Source: Butyrivibrio fibrisolvens 16/4
GTDB taxonomy: Bacteria > Bacillota > Clostridia > Lachnospirales > Lachnospiraceae
Direction: 5' to 3'
DNA length: 64,000 nucleotides
Assembly: GCA_000209815.1 (NCBI GenBank)
Contig: FP929036.1
Coordinates: forward strand, 1,501,824 to 1,565,823
Below are positions 1-13,237 of this stretch, piece by piece (within the stretch, counting starts at the first letter, position 1; the number at the start of each line of letters is the position of its first letter). A program made the position numbers and the translations under genes. The notes below the pieces were generated by a model that saw nothing but the letters and a program-made list of their open reading frames with translations, did not search any database and was not told where the DNA came from.

Positions 1-63
1 TATCCAGGACAGATTAAGGTTAATGTAATTCGTGAATCACGAGTTACAGATTACGCGAAGTAA
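1..63 (+). CDS. rny: Ribonuclease Y, C-terminal end (partial)
   Basis: The window opens inside a gene; the last 20 codons read YPGQIKVNVIRESRVTDYAK before TAA. This ending matches the conserved C-terminus of RNase Y, the membrane-anchored endoribonuclease that starts mRNA decay in Firmicutes. Only the tail is visible, so the KH and HD domains cannot be checked. A strong terminator follows directly. Confidence 0.8.
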   Translation, partial: YPGQIKVNVIRESRVTDYAK

Positions 64-68
64 TATTT

Positions 69-100
69 AGCGGCTGGTTTTCCAGCCGCTTGTTTTTATT
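69..100 (+). terminator. Intrinsic terminator after rny
   Basis: A 9-bp stem AGCGGCTGG/CCAGCCGCT with a TTTT loop is followed by a T-rich run. It ends rny transcription and separates it from the Nudix gene. Confidence 0.9.
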
Positions 101-159
101 TTATAGGCACTCCTTGTAAGAAATTGGGATTTAGGGGCGTCATTTAAGGAGACATAATT

Positions 160-711
160 ATGAAAGAAATTAAAAGAGTTAGCAGAAAGCTGGTACATAA
201 GGGTTCAATCCTGGACATCTATGAGGATACTATGCTACTTCCAGATGGAAAGACTGAAAAATGGGATTTTGTTAGTCACAGAATGGGTGCAGCTTGTGTG
301 CTTGCAGTAAAACCGGATGGGAAAATTCTTATGGTTAGACAATACAGAAATGCCCTTGAAAGAGAAACTTTGGAGGTTCCAGCAGGAAAGAGAGATTCTG
401 TGGATGAGGACACAAGTGTATGTGCCGCAAGAGAGCTAGAGGAAGAGACTGGATACAGAGCTGGAAAAATCGAAAGGCTTCTTTCCTTAAAATCAACTGT
501 TGCATTTTGTGATGAATTAATAGATGTTTATCTTGCTACAGAGCTTGTTAAGGTAGGAGAACAGAAGCTGGATGATTCGGAGGAAATAGATATAGAAGCC
601 TGGGATTTGAAGGATCTTATGGAGATGTGCTATGAAGGTAAGCTTCAAGATGCTAAGACAGTTGCTTCAATTATGGCATATGCTGCCAGAGATTACGTAA
701 ATAGAGATTAG
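160..711 (+). CDS. Nudix hydrolase, ADP-ribose pyrophosphatase type
   Basis: A 183-residue protein predicted to hydrolyse ADP-ribose or a related nucleotide sugar to AMP and a sugar phosphate in the cytosol. The N-terminal half has the YRxAL..TLEVPAGK pattern typical of ADP-ribose pyrophosphatases. The Nudix box follows at about residues 76-98, with RELEEETGY as its metal-binding core. The box is one residue longer than the consensus between its first Gly and the Arg. An AAGGAG site lies just before the ATG. The gene stands alone between two terminators. Family is sure; exact substrate is inferred. Confidence 0.85.
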   Translation: MKEIKRVSRKLVHKGSILDIYEDTMLLPDGKTEKWDFVSHRMGAACVLAVKPDGKILMVRQYRNALERETLEVPAGKRDSVDEDTSVCAARELEEETGYRAGKIERLLSLKSTVAFCDELIDVYLATELVKVGEQKLDDSEEIDIEAWDLKDLMEMCYEGKLQDAKTVASIMAYAARDYVNRD

Positions 712-772
712 AATAGGCTTTCTTTACTTGATTGCTAGATTTTTAACAATTTTTAATGTTGAAATTATACAA

Positions 773-808
773 AGAGATTAAGGATTATAATTCCTGATCT
801 CTTTTTTG
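773..808 (+). terminator. Intrinsic terminator after the Nudix gene
   Basis: The arms AGAGAT..AGGA and TCCT..ATCTCT form a stem followed by six T residues. Confidence 0.75.
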
Positions 809-990
809 TTGTGCAATATCAACTATATATGAAGATGTATTTTTGTGCCAAATTACTGATTGTACTTAAATAAAAACAACACAACGTTACAAAACCTGTT
901 ATAATTCCAATTCGTGTTCACAAAAATAACACAAATGCATTTTTGTTTTGGTAGATGGTTTTTGGTTTATTTTTGTTTATGGAGGTTATT

Positions 991-2985
991 ATGAAAAAGA
1001 CTAAAAAGGCCCTTTTCTCTAGTGTAAAAACTAAGCTAATTATTGCTATGGTTGCTTTGGCTGCTATGCCACTTTTAGTATCTACAGCAATTAATTATAA
1101 TTCATCAACTAAGTCAGCTACATATACAGCTAAGGAGCAGAATGAATGGTCTGCTTGGTATTTACAGTCAGAGCTTAATACTATTTTTGCTGAAGGCGAA
1201 GCTGCCTTAAATACCATTGCTGCTTCTCAGGATACAGTAGATTTTCTTCTTAATCAAGATAAGGCAGAAAATGTTAAATATCAGATGCAGTACATCAATT
1301 CAAAAATTGACGATGGAAATGCTATTACCCTTGTAAATACTTGGGGCCAGATGGTACTTAGAAGTGATGACAAGACACTTTCTGATGTTTCAAGTAGAGA
1401 TTACTTCAAGGGTGCTATGCTTGGTAAGACTACAGCTTCTTCAGTAATGGTAAGTACCTCTACAGGTGTTAGAAGTATATGTCTTGCAGTTCCAGTCTTT
1501 ATGCCAAATACAAATGATGTTATTGGTGTTTTATATAGAAGCTATGATTTAGCACAGTTATACGAAGTTTTGGTTGATGCAGAAGGTAATTCATTTATCG
1601 TAGATAAAAATGGTACTGTTGCTGCTACATCAACTGCATTAATTACAGTTGATGATGAACCAATTGTTATTACAGATGCTCCTTTTATGGTTTCTGGTTA
1701 TGAGTCTGGTACATATAAGAACGACGCAATGGGTGAATTAATGTACACCTCATATGTAAAGGAGCCTATTACAGGTTATACAGTTTGTATGAATATTCCT
1801 GTAAATGAAGTGCTTTATGCATCTCGAGTAAGTGCAATTACATCTAATATGTTAGGTTTAGTTCTTATCTTAATCGGTGGTGTTGTTGCATTCTTTATCG
1901 CAGTTAGCTTTACAAAGCCAATTCTTGCTGTTAATGATTCACTTGCGGCACTTGCAGATGGTAGATTCAAAAAGATTGAAAAATATACAAATCGTAAGGA
2001 CGAGTTTGGTCACATCGTAAACTATACAAATACAGTTATTGAAAAGCTTTCAGGTATTGTTGGAAGCATTATGAATTCATCAGCTACAGTTGGTGAGTCA
2101 TCAGAGGAATTATCTATGATGGCTAATCAGATTTCTGCTACAGCTGATAGTGTTGCAGTTGCAGTTCAGCAGATCGCAACAGGTGCTGTACAGCAGGCAG
2201 AGGAAATCCAGTCAGCAGCTCAGAATACAAATAAGATTACTGATGCTGTAGGAAACGTACAGGATTCAACAGTTGAAATGACATCTCTTGCAGACAGAAT
2301 GAAGAATGCTTCTGAGGCATCTAGCTCTTCACTTGCAATTCTTCAGAATACAAGTAGTGATATGACTCTTCAGATTGAAGAAATTTCTCAGAAGATTTCT
2401 TCTACACAAAATGCAGTTTCAAATATTAATGAAAGAGTTGAGGGTATCTCTGGTATCGCGGCTCAGACAAATCTTCTTTCACTTAATGCTTCAATTGAGG
2501 CAGCTAGAGCTGGCGAGGCTGGTAATGGCTTTGCAGTAGTAGCAGAGGAGATTAGAAAGCTTGCAGATGATTCTGAAAGCTTAGCTCAGGAAATTAGAGT
2601 ATTGATGGATGAGCTTTTAGCAGAGGCACAGCAGGCTGTTAATGCAGCAACTCACGTAATGAATGGAAATATTGAGCAGCAGAAGGCCCTTGGTGAGACT
2701 CTCGATGCAGTTCAGGGAATGCTTCAGGATATTGATGAGACAGTAGAAAGCGTTACTAAGATTTCTGGTGAGGCAAATACTTGCGTAACATCAAATACAG
2801 TAGTAGCTAATGCAATGTCATCATTATCAGCAATTTCTGAGGAGAATGCAGCTTCATCTGAAACAACAGGTGCATCTGTAGAGGAGCTTTCAGCAACAGT
2901 TGCTACACTTGCAGATTCTGCTTCACATCTTAAGGGTATTGCAGAACAGTTAAATGAAGAAATGAAATTCTTCAAAATAGCTTAA
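991..2985 (+). CDS. Methyl-accepting chemotaxis protein
   Basis: A 664-residue transmembrane chemoreceptor that signals ligand binding to CheA/CheW. TM1 lies near residues 14-34, then a periplasmic dCache-like sensor of about 250 residues (contains [12 protein letters not shown]), TM2 near 287-308, a HAMP segment and a long coiled-coil signalling domain. The hairpin tip reads [20 protein letters not shown] and continues with [18 protein letters not shown]. The ATG at 991 is chosen over one 36 bases upstream because GGAGGT sits 5 bases before it. cheW follows 30 bases downstream, so the two are probably co-transcribed. The ligand cannot be told from sequence. Confidence 0.93.
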   Translation: MKKTKKALFSSVKTKLIIAMVALAAMPLLVSTAINYNSSTKSATYTAKEQNEWSAWYLQSELNTIFAEGEAALNTIAASQDTVDFLLNQDKAENVKYQMQYINSKIDDGNAITLVNTWGQMVLRSDDKTLSDVSSRDYFKGAMLGKTTASSVMVSTSTGVRSICLAVPVFMPNTNDVIGVLYRSYDLAQLYEVLVDAEGNSFIVDKNGTVAATSTALITVDDEPIVITDAPFMVSGYESGTYKNDAMGELMYTSYVKEPITGYTVCMNIPVNEVLYASRVSAITSNMLGLVLILIGGVVAFFIAVSFTKPILAVNDSLAALADGRFKKIEKYTNRKDEFGHIVNYTNTVIEKLSGIVGSIMNSSATVGESSEELSMMANQISATADSVAVAVQQIATGAVQQAEEIQSAAQNTNKITDAVGNVQDSTVEMTSLADRMKNASEASSSSLAILQNTSSDMTLQIEEISQKISSTQNAVSNINERVEGISGIAAQTNLLSLNASIEAARAGEAGNGFAVVAEEIRKLADDSESLAQEIRVLMDELLAEAQQAVNAATHVMNGNIEQQKALGETLDAVQGMLQDIDETVESVTKISGEANTCVTSNTVVANAMSSLSAISEENAASSETTGASVEELSATVATLADSASHLKGIAEQLNEEMKFFKIA

Positions 2986-3015
2986 TTATAGTAGGTCAAT
3001 TGGAGGTTTTAAGAA

Positions 3016-3468
3016 ATGAACGAATTAGTAGTTCTAAATAATACAGAAAAACAGGATAAGCAGTATATTGTATTTAATATACTCAAGGAATCCTTTGCCA
3101 TAGATATTTCTGATATTAATTCTATTATTATGGTACCAGAGATTACTAGCATTCCAAAGGCACCAGAATATATGAAGGGCGTGATTAATTTCCGTGGTCA
3201 TGTTATTCCTGTAATGAGTTTACGTAAAAGAATGAATTATAATGAGGAAATTATCGACAAGGACTCACGCATAATTGTTCTTAACCTTGAAAATGATGAA
3301 ATGCTTGGAATCATCGTTGATGATGTAAAGGCTGTAATGAAGATAGCAAATGATGAAATTCTTGAGCCTTCTCCATTCCTTAAAAAAAGCGAAAGCTTAA
3401 TTAGTGGAGTAGGAAAGAAGAATGATGAGCTTATTTCAATTTTTGAAGTAGATAGACTTACAGCATAG
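3016..3468 (+). CDS. cheW: Chemotaxis coupling protein CheW
   Basis: A 150-residue single-domain CheW that links chemoreceptors to the CheA kinase. The family pattern is visible: YIVFNILKESFAIDI at the start, then VPEITSIPKAPEYMKGVINFRG and a later VDDVKAVMKI. A GGAGG site precedes the ATG. Its position right after the chemoreceptor suggests a dedicated or co-expressed pair rather than the main flagellar che operon. A two-way terminator follows. Confidence 0.93.
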   Translation: MNELVVLNNTEKQDKQYIVFNILKESFAIDISDINSIIMVPEITSIPKAPEYMKGVINFRGHVIPVMSLRKRMNYNEEIIDKDSRIIVLNLENDEMLGIIVDDVKAVMKIANDEILEPSPFLKKSESLISGVGKKNDELISIFEVDRLTA

Positions 3469-3471
3469 AAT

Positions 3472-3520
3472 AAAACCTCTAGTAATATTGGCAAGGCTAG
3501 TTATTACTAGAGGTTTTTTA
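3472..3520. terminator. Bidirectional terminator between cheW and aroF
   Basis: A long stem AAAACCTCTAGTAAT/ATTACTAGAGGTTTT is flanked by T residues on the plus strand and A residues on the other side. It can therefore end transcription from both converging genes. Confidence 0.88.
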
Positions 3521-3524
3521 TGTG

Positions 3525-4556
3525 TTAATTTCGCTCAGCTATCGTATACAAGAGATGGCGAGTGTCTTCCCAGCCAAGGCAAGGGTCTGTAATAGACTGT
3601 CCATAGGTCTGGTTTTCAGAGATAGGCTGACAGCCTTCTACAAGATATGATTCAATCATTACACCCTTTACTAATTTTTTAATATCATCTGAATGATTGC
3701 GGTTGTGCATTACCTCTTTAACGATACGAATCTGCTCTTTAAACTGCTTGTTTGAATTAGAGTGATTAGCATCAATGATGCAGGCTGGATTTACAAGATC
3801 CATTTCCTCGTACATATTGTGAAGACGAATAAGATCCTCGTAATGATAGTTCTGTGTGCTGTTGCCGTGTTTTGAAACGGCACCACGTAAAATAGTGTGG
3901 GCAAGAGGATTTCCTGTGGTGGTAACCTCGTAGCCAGAGAATGTGAAGTGATGTGGATGCTGGGCCGCATATACAGAGTTAAGCATAACTGAAAAATCCC
4001 CTGATGTAGGGTTTTTCATACCTGATGCCACATCAAATCCTGAAACTGTAAGACGATGATGCTGGTCCTCTACAGAACGTGCACCGATTGCAACGTATGA
4101 AAGAAGGTCGTCAACATATCCCCAGTTTTCTGGATAGAGCATCTCATCTGCAGCGGTTAATTCAGATTCTGTCATAGCACGGATATGCATTTTTCTCATG
4201 GCAATAAGTCCAGCTAACATATCAGGCGCCTCGTTAGGATCTGGCTGAGAGGCAATTCCCTTATAGCCGCTTCCTGTAGTACGAGGCTTATTTGTATAAA
4301 TACGAGGAACAACTAATACCTTGTCTTTTATGTCTTCGGCAACTCTTGAAAGCTTGCTGATGTATTCGCAAACTGCATCTTCATTGTCAGCAGAGCAAGG
4401 CCCGATGATACATAAAAATCTATCGTCTTTTCCAGTGATAATATCAGCAACTTCCTGGTCGCGTTTTTTCTTGATTTCCTGAACTTTTTCAGGGACAGGA
4501 AGCATTTCCTTTATTTCTTCCGGTGTTGGCATTTTCTTAAGATAATTGAAACTCAT
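3525..4556 (-). CDS. aroF: 3-deoxy-7-phosphoheptulonate synthase (DAHP synthase, class I)
   Basis: A 343-residue enzyme joining phosphoenolpyruvate and erythrose 4-phosphate to give DAHP, the first step of the shikimate pathway. Its length and the motifs IIGPCSAD, PRTTGSGYKG, GARSVEDQHHR and DANHSNSNK are those of the AroFGH type I-alpha family. It lies 15 bases downstream of aroE on the same strand, so the two form an aromatic amino acid operon. Which aromatic amino acid inhibits it cannot be read from the sequence. Confidence 0.93.
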   Translation of the reverse strand: MSFNYLKKMPTPEEIKEMLPVPEKVQEIKKKRDQEVADIITGKDDRFLCIIGPCSADNEDAVCEYISKLSRVAEDIKDKVLVVPRIYTNKPRTTGSGYKGIASQPDPNEAPDMLAGLIAMRKMHIRAMTESELTAADEMLYPENWGYVDDLLSYVAIGARSVEDQHHRLTVSGFDVASGMKNPTSGDFSVMLNSVYAAQHPHHFTFSGYEVTTTGNPLAHTILRGAVSKHGNSTQNYHYEDLIRLHNMYEEMDLVNPACIIDANHSNSNKQFKEQIRIVKEVMHNRNHSDDIKKLVKGVMIESYLVEGCQPISENQTYGQSITDPCLGWEDTRHLLYTIAERN

Positions 4557-4571
4557 TTTTATTCCTCGATT

Positions 4572-5426
4572 CTATTTAAAATATTTAGCTTTAACTATAT
4601 CAACAGGCATATCCTGATTTGTCCATAGTTTGAAGGCAGCAGCCCCCTGATAGAGCAGCATATATTTGCCGTTCATTGTTTTGCAGCCTAGTGATGCAGC
4701 ATCCTTTAGAAGACGTGTCATTTCAGGATGATAGATGGTGTCACAGACTGTAAGATTCTGGTGGAGAAATTCCTTTGGTACCAGTGAAGTATCGTCATCA
4801 CCCATTCCTACATTTGTTCCATTTATAAGAATGTCGCTTTCCTGAAGGGAAAATTCCATAATGTCTTTATCTGCAATATCGTATACAAAAACATCACATT
4901 CGGTAGCTTTTGAAATTCTGTCAGCGTAATCTACAACATTATCAAAGGTGGCATTTTTGCGTTTGAAAATACTGATTTTTGAGACACCCTCAGTGGCTGC
5001 CTGAGTCATGATGGAAGTAGCTACACCACCGGCGCCAAGCATAGAAATAGTTGCGCCTTTATATTTGATGTTGCATTCAGCCATAGATTGTAGAAAGCCA
5101 ATTCCGTCTGTGGTGTAGCCGAAAAGCTTTCCATCTCTATTAACTACCGTATTTACGGAGTGGGCAAGGGAAGCTACTTCATCAATTTCATCCAAAAGAG
5201 GGATGATGGAAGTTTTGAAAGGCATTGTGCAGTTGAAACCGCCACAATTAATAGCCTTTAGGCCTTCAACAACCTTTGATAAATCATCTGGCTCTACATT
5301 AAATGCCATGTAAGAATTATCCAGACCTAAAGTATCAAACGCCAGATTGTGCATGGCAGGGGAGATACTATGTGAAACAGGGTTTCCAAGTAAACAATAT
5401 AATCTAGTGGAACCTATTGGATTCAT
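4572..5426 (-). CDS. aroE: Shikimate dehydrogenase
   Basis: A 284-residue NADPH-dependent reductase converting 3-dehydroshikimate to shikimate. The shikimate site reads NPVSHSISPAMHN, and the catalytic Lys lies in NCTMPFKTS (usually NVTMPHK). The nucleotide-binding glycine loop is LGAGGVA. A near-perfect AGGAGGT site precedes the ATG. It is the first gene of a two-gene operon with aroF, and its promoter must lie in the 136 bases shared with the divergent tRNA-Arg. Confidence 0.92.
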   Translation of the reverse strand: MNPIGSTRLYCLLGNPVSHSISPAMHNLAFDTLGLDNSYMAFNVEPDDLSKVVEGLKAINCGGFNCTMPFKTSIIPLLDEIDEVASLAHSVNTVVNRDGKLFGYTTDGIGFLQSMAECNIKYKGATISMLGAGGVATSIMTQAATEGVSKISIFKRKNATFDNVVDYADRISKATECDVFVYDIADKDIMEFSLQESDILINGTNVGMGDDDTSLVPKEFLHQNLTVCDTIYHPEMTRLLKDAASLGCKTMNGKYMLLYQGAAAFKLWTNQDMPVDIVKAKYFK

Positions 5427-5515
5427 ACCTGTATTACCTCCTAAAGAAATTTTTATTCTAGATTATTATGACGCTTTAAACAACTAAAGTCCACAGTAAA
5501 ATTAAGGTTTCGGAT

Positions 5516-5544
5516 TTGATGTGAGTTGTAACTTGTGTTACAAT
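5516..5544 (+). promoter_or_regulatory. Promoter of tRNA-Arg
   Basis: TTGATG and TACAAT are spaced by 17 bases and end 18 bases before the tRNA. The spacer and -10 contain the inverted repeat TTGTAAC-TTGT-GTTACAA, which may be an operator or chance. Confidence 0.65.
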
Positions 5545-5562
5545 AAATCGGCAAGTAAATTA

Positions 5563-5636
5563 GTAGGCGTAGCGTAGCTGGATAACGCATCGGACTCCGA
5601 CTCCGAAGATCGCCGGTTCGAATCCGGCCGTCTACA
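5563..5636 (+). tRNA. tRNA-Arg (anticodon CCG)
   Basis: A full cloverleaf is visible: acceptor GTAGGCG/CGTCTAC, D stem GCGT/ACGC, anticodon stem TCGGA/TCCGA around loop CTCCGAC, and T arm GCCGG-TTCGAAT-CCGGC. The anticodon CCG reads CGG codons. CCA is not encoded. The gene stands alone with its own promoter. Confidence 0.95.
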
Positions 5637-5670
5637 GTTAACGAGCCTACAATACTAACCGGAGGGGCAC

Positions 5671-6941
5671 ATGAACTTTCAGAAATTTAAAGAAAAATTA
5701 TTATATATTATAGGAATTATTGGCGATTTTATCCTTGAACATAAAAGATATTTTTAGCAGGATGTATTTTTATTTGTATGGCACTTGTTGTGTTCTTAGG
5801 AACAGGAGAGAGCGCAGCGGGAGACAAGGCACTTCAGGGTGGCGTGTACAAAAGCTTCAAGGAAAATAAGAATAATGACCTGACTAAATTAATCTCAGAT
5901 TATTACAAGGCATACGCTGAAGGCAATACAGACAAGATTCAGAAGCTTGCTACTAATATTTCCGATGAAGAAATTAGCTATATTAAGTTCTATAGTCAGT
6001 ACATTGAAAAGTTTAGCGATATGGAAGTGGTTACTAAGGAAGGCCTGAATGAAGGCGACTATTTCACTTCTGTAAAGGTTAATCTGAAATATGAGAATAT
6101 CGATACAGCTGCGCCAGGTCTTGATTTCTTCTATGTTCAGACAGACAAAGATGGAAAGCTTTTTATTAACGGACTTTATGATTCATTCAATCAGGAAAAC
6201 AATATCTACGAGATGGATACTAATATTGCTGATTTATATAGCATTTATATTCGTCAGCAGGATTTCTTAGATCTTTGGGCAGGAGTTCAGTCGGATTTTG
6301 CAGAGGCTCTTGAAAGTGATGCCACACTAAAAGCATTTTTAGACGAGTCACTGAAAGAAGCACATGTTCAGTGGAACCAAGAGTATAAAGCTCAGGTTGA
6401 GCAGGCAGAGCAGGAAGCTGCAAAGGCTGAAGAGGAAGCTAAGGCAAAGGCAGAGGAAGAAGCTAAGGCTGCGGAGGAAGCCGCAAAGGCTCAGCAGGAA
6501 GAGGAAAATGCATTCAAGGGCAAGACCGACTCAAAGGTTAATGTCCGTGCTGCAGCTGATAAGACTAGTGAAAAACTTGGTTCTGTTGAAAAGGGCACAG
6601 AAATCACTATCTACGGTGAAGAAGGAGATTTCTACAAGTTTGATTACAACGGTACAAAGGCATATATCGTTAAATCTTCTGTAAAGGTTTCTAATGGAGA
6701 TGATACAGAGGAACAGCAGGCAGAGAACGAGAATGTAACTATCACAAAGTCTTATGCAAAGGGCGATAAGATTACAATCAAGTCTACTACAAATATCCGT
6801 TCAAAGATGGATACATCTTCTTCTAAGGTTGCAGTTGCATACGAGGGAGATACTGTAGAGGTTGTAATGAGCTATGCTGAGGGCTGGACAAAGGTTAAAT
6901 ATAAGAACAAGGAAGGCTTTATCCGTACAGATCTTTTATAA
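5671..6941 (+). CDS. Membrane-anchored protein with two bacterial SH3 domains (frame break)
   Basis: A predicted 423-residue protein after one repair. The ATG at 5671 has GGAGGGG before it and reads MNFQKFKEKLLYIIGIIGDF. The frame then breaks at a run of five T (5751-5755). A sixth T joins it to the transmembrane stretch FLAGCIFICMALVVFLGTG and the rest of the protein. The extracytoplasmic part has a globular region, an Ala/Glu/Lys-rich segment (about 6400-6510) and two SH3b repeats (SKVNVRAAADKTSEKLG, TTNIRSKMDTSSSKV). SH3b domains commonly bind cell wall, so a wall-associated role is likely. No catalytic domain is seen. Confidence 0.75.
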
Positions 6942-6974
6942 TTTGCTTTCTATTGTTTACAAGTTTTGATTTTT

Positions 6975-7000
6975 ATGGAGACCAAAGATTTGGTCTCCAT
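6975..7000. other. Perfect 12-bp hairpin
   Basis: ATGGAGACCAAA is followed, after two bases, by TTTGGTCTCCAT. No T run follows, so it is not a classical terminator. It may stop transcription after the SH3 gene or protect the mRNA end. Confidence 0.5.
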
Positions 7001-7022
7001 TCTGATATAAATGGAGGTTTTG

Positions 7023-9746
<2,724 letters not shown>

Positions 9747-9798
9747 AATATAACGGTTTTTTACATAAAAATACACATTTATACTTTATAATGTGCTT

Positions 9799-11505
9799 AT
9801 GATGGAAAGAAGGCGTCAAATACTAATAAACAGGTACTTTATACTCCCAATGCTAATGATATTTATGACAGTAGTAGTGTTGGCATTTGGGGGTAAATGG
9901 TTTACCTCATCGTCAAACTTTTCAATCAGCCGTATAGATGATGGCTGGTCTGTTTTTCGTGGGGGTATAACCAGTAATGACGTGACTTTATCCAAATATA
10001 ATATTGGAAAAAGCAAAAGAGGAGAGCGTATTTCCATTTCTAAAACATTTTTTATACCAGAGCACAATACACTAATGTTTAGAAGCAATTTGCAGGCAGT
10101 TGAACTTTTAGTGGATGGTAAAGTTAAGTATTCTTATGGTATAGATGAATTAGAAAAAGGAAAATTCATTCCTAAAAGATACAATATGGTTGATATGAAC
10201 CCTCAAGCTGGTAGGCATAATATTATGATTGTGTATACCATGGGTGAGGATAATTCTGTTGAAAAATTATCACCGGTTTATTTAGGCCACAGAAGTTTAT
10301 TAATGCAATCATTCTTCAGCTACAACAGAATTTCTATGTTTATTGGTAGCTTTTTGGTTGTCTATGCTTGCATTTTGTTTGCTCTGTCAATTTATCTTGC
10401 TCTTACCCGAAGAACAGCTTCTCAAATTTATATTGGTGCTAATTTTTCTATGCTATTAGGATGCTATATCCTTGCTAGAAATGATATTTTATGGTTCATT
10501 GGTTCTCACAATGAATTTTTCTCTATGATGGAGTATCTATCCTTCTATTTTATACCTTTGGCATTTTCAATTCTTTTGTATTCTACTCATCCAGATTTAT
10601 TCAAAAGAAAACAACGTATTTTTATTATTATTAATATCGTATTTCCGATAATGTTACTGCTACTTCACGTAATTGGAATCCTTCATATAAACAGAATGGT
10701 TAATGTAGTGGGAGTGTTATGCTTTATTGAAATCATAGTTATTATGCCTTCTCTTTATGGAGCTATTGTAAAGAAGCAGAAAAGCAATGAGGAATCAGAG
10801 CTATATTATACGGTAGATGCTGATTATTACCTTGTGTTTGGCCTTATCACAATGCTTATTTTTTCATTTCTTGAAATAATTATTGGGGCTTTTTATAATC
10901 CTGATATTAATTTTACGGATACAAAACTATTCCCATCATTAGATTTGTTGGAAATGGGAATGTTGTTTTTCATGCTTTGCTATTTTGTATATTATTTTAT
11001 GAATGGCATCAACCATATGAGTGCAGACAGAGTAAAAAAACAGTTGGAGGGCATGGCATACACTGATGCATTAACAGGTCTTTTAAACCGAGCCGCTTGT
11101 AATCAGTACTTTGCTACTTTGACAGGAGACTATACCATTGTCAGCCTTGATTTGGACAAGCTTAAGGTGGTGAACGATACCTTTGGACATACTGTTGGCG
11201 ATAAGATGATTATCGCATTTACGAAGCTTCTAAGGGAAGTTTATGTAGATTCTGATATGATTGCAAGGACTGGTGGAGATGAATTTGTAGTTGTATATAA
11301 GAAAATTGATAGAGAAGCCTGTGAGGCCTGCGCCCAGGAATTGCAGGAAGAAATGCGCAAATATAATAAATATAGCAAGGATATAACACTAGGGGCATCT
11401 GTTGGTTTTGCCTATAGTGACGAGGTACAAGGGGGAAGATATCAGGATGTATTCGCTAAGGCTGACTTACGCATGTACGAAATGAAGGGGGTGCATCATG
11501 GGTAA
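9799..11505 (+). CDS. Membrane diguanylate cyclase with 7TM sensor (first of a pair)
   Basis: About 568 residues. One N-terminal membrane helix precedes an extracytoplasmic beta-rich domain (roughly residues 35-170). A block of about seven membrane helices follows, resembling the 7TMR-DISM sensor layout, then a cytoplasmic GGDEF domain. The GGDEF domain makes c-di-GMP from two GTP. The active site reads RTGGDEFVVVY and is intact. No RxxD inhibitory site is seen five residues upstream, so product feedback may be absent. No clear ribosome site exists; GTG at 9793 is an alternative start. The 3' end overlaps the next, similarly built gene by 8 bases. Confidence 0.85.
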   Translation: MMERRRQILINRYFILPMLMIFMTVVVLAFGGKWFTSSSNFSISRIDDGWSVFRGGITSNDVTLSKYNIGKSKRGERISISKTFFIPEHNTLMFRSNLQAVELLVDGKVKYSYGIDELEKGKFIPKRYNMVDMNPQAGRHNIMIVYTMGEDNSVEKLSPVYLGHRSLLMQSFFSYNRISMFIGSFLVVYACILFALSIYLALTRRTASQIYIGANFSMLLGCYILARNDILWFIGSHNEFFSMMEYLSFYFIPLAFSILLYSTHPDLFKRKQRIFIIINIVFPIMLLLLHVIGILHINRMVNVVGVLCFIEIIVIMPSLYGAIVKKQKSNEESELYYTVDADYYLVFGLITMLIFSFLEIIIGAFYNPDINFTDTKLFPSLDLLEMGMLFFMLCYFVYYFMNGINHMSADRVKKQLEGMAYTDALTGLLNRAACNQYFATLTGDYTIVSLDLDKLKVVNDTFGHTVGDKMIIAFTKLLREVYVDSDMIARTGGDEFVVVYKKIDREACEACAQELQEEMRKYNKYSKDITLGASVGFAYSDEVQGGRYQDVFAKADLRMYEMKGVHHG

Positions 11506-13176
11506 AAAAATACTTTATCTGGGAATCTCCTTTATATCCCTCTTAGTAATATACATCTTTGCTCATTATTTCTTTAAACCAAATAACTATTCAAATGTAG
11601 TTGTTTTGGATAGCGGGTGGGATGTTACTTACAATGGAAATCTTTATGAGGATGTGAAGCTATCTGAGCTTAGAAAGCTGATTGGGAATAGTACTTATAA
11701 AGGGGATATTATCACTTTAAAAAATGATAATGTTGATCTGGGCTATTTCATTTCTCCAACATTAATGTTTGATTCAAGATTTAGTGCCTGGGAGGTGTAT
11801 TGTGGAGATAAATTAGCAGGGCATAGATTTTTAGAGGAATATAAAACAGGAAAGTATATTGGCTGCGAACTAAACTATGTGAGTTTGCCTAAGGCGTTTA
11901 AACTATCCACGATTCAGATTACTCTTATGGTGACTGAGGATAATGCTTATGCATATTATCAGGCTCCAGCTGTAGGTGGCTACGTGGATCTGCTTATGTA
12001 TGGCGTGTATAATCACATGTTCATATATTTGGTTGGTGCGTTTCTTGTTGTTTTTGGAATAACGTTTTTTGCCGTTGCTTTAGGATTTAGAAGCAACATT
12101 CCAGAAGTGAACATGCAGATGTATGCCGCGTTAATGTATGTTGCTCTGGGAGTGTGGTTTTTGTCTCAGTTTAAGCTGGGGGATTTGTTCATTGAAACCA
12201 GCGGACATCAAACAGAAATAGAATATATTGCTTTGTATATGGTGGTTCCACTTATGTATATGACCATTGGCTGTATGAGAGACTACCTAAAAATAAAGCG
12301 TTCCTGATTTTCAGTATATGTGGTTCGATTATTCCGTTCTTATTAATAGCACTTCATTTTACAGGGCTTGTTCATATCAATAGGACATTGGGAATATATC
12401 AGCTGGATGCGTTAGTACTGATTGTATTTATGTTTGTTAAGGTTCTAATTAAGGATGCAAAAGCGAATTTGATTACCAAGTCCCAGTTTATTCAGGCTGT
12501 TGGACAAATCGGCCTGGCTGCAGCATGTACTGTTAATGTTATCTTTTATTATCTAGAACTATATGGCATATGTGAACAGATAATGCTTTCTAAGTTGATT
12601 GTTCCTGTGGCAGCTATATTTATGGTTTTTGGAACATTGCTTAATTATTCAACCTTTATTTCAGAGTCTTTCGCCAGAAATGAAGAGTATTCTTCACTTG
12701 CACATCTTGCTTATGCCGATGAGCTGACAGGCTTGGCAAACAGATCTAGGTACGAGGCTTATATGGCTAAGATTTCTAAAAGCGAAGAGGATTATTGTGT
12801 TATCAGCATAGACCTAAACGGCTTAAAGGCTATCAATGATAATCAGGGACATCTGATGGGAGATAAATACATATCCGATGTAGGAGAAGCTTTAAAGGAA
12901 AGCTTTGGACATGTTGGCTTTATTGCAAGAACTGGAGGAGATGAATTCGTTGGTATTCTTACAGATGGCAGCATGGAAAAAGTAGATGAAATTATTGAAA
13001 GGCTGAATAGTTGTCTTGATAATATGAATAAATCTGACCCTAACATATATAGAAGTGCTGCTATTGGCTATGCTTTCAGACATGAATTTAAAAATGCGGA
13101 TTCCAATCGAGTATATCTTATGGCTGACCAGCGTATGTACAAGAATAAAGAATTATTGCATGGCAGAAGAAGATAG
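11498..13176 (+). CDS. Membrane diguanylate cyclase with 7TM sensor (second of a pair, frame break)
   Basis: About 559 residues after repair. Same layout as its upstream neighbour: N-terminal helix, extracytoplasmic domain starting with VVVLDSGWDVTYNG, about seven membrane helices and a GGDEF domain with intact RTGGDEFVGI. The frame breaks at an A5 run (12289-12293). A sixth A links DYLKNKAFLIFSICG and recovers two missing membrane helices. No RxxD inhibitory site is seen. The two genes look like a tandem duplication that has diverged in the sensor, so they may respond to different signals. Confidence 0.82.
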
Positions 13177-13237
13177 GTTGTGTTATCATTAAAAAGTTAC
13201 CTAAGATATACTAGTTTATGGGAGGAGAGGGAGAAGT

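Noticed and set aside
840-954. Flagellar sigma-28 promoter before the chemoreceptor
   Set aside because: No TAAA-N15-GCCGATAA match; only a lone TATAAT-like element near 899 without a good -35.
2724-2975. Minus-strand open frame inside the chemoreceptor gene
   Set aside because: Mirror of a strongly biased coding frame; no ribosome site or family match.
13177-13237. SAM riboswitch before metA
   Set aside because: The interval is about 60 bases, too short for the aptamer, and shows no S-box conserved blocks.
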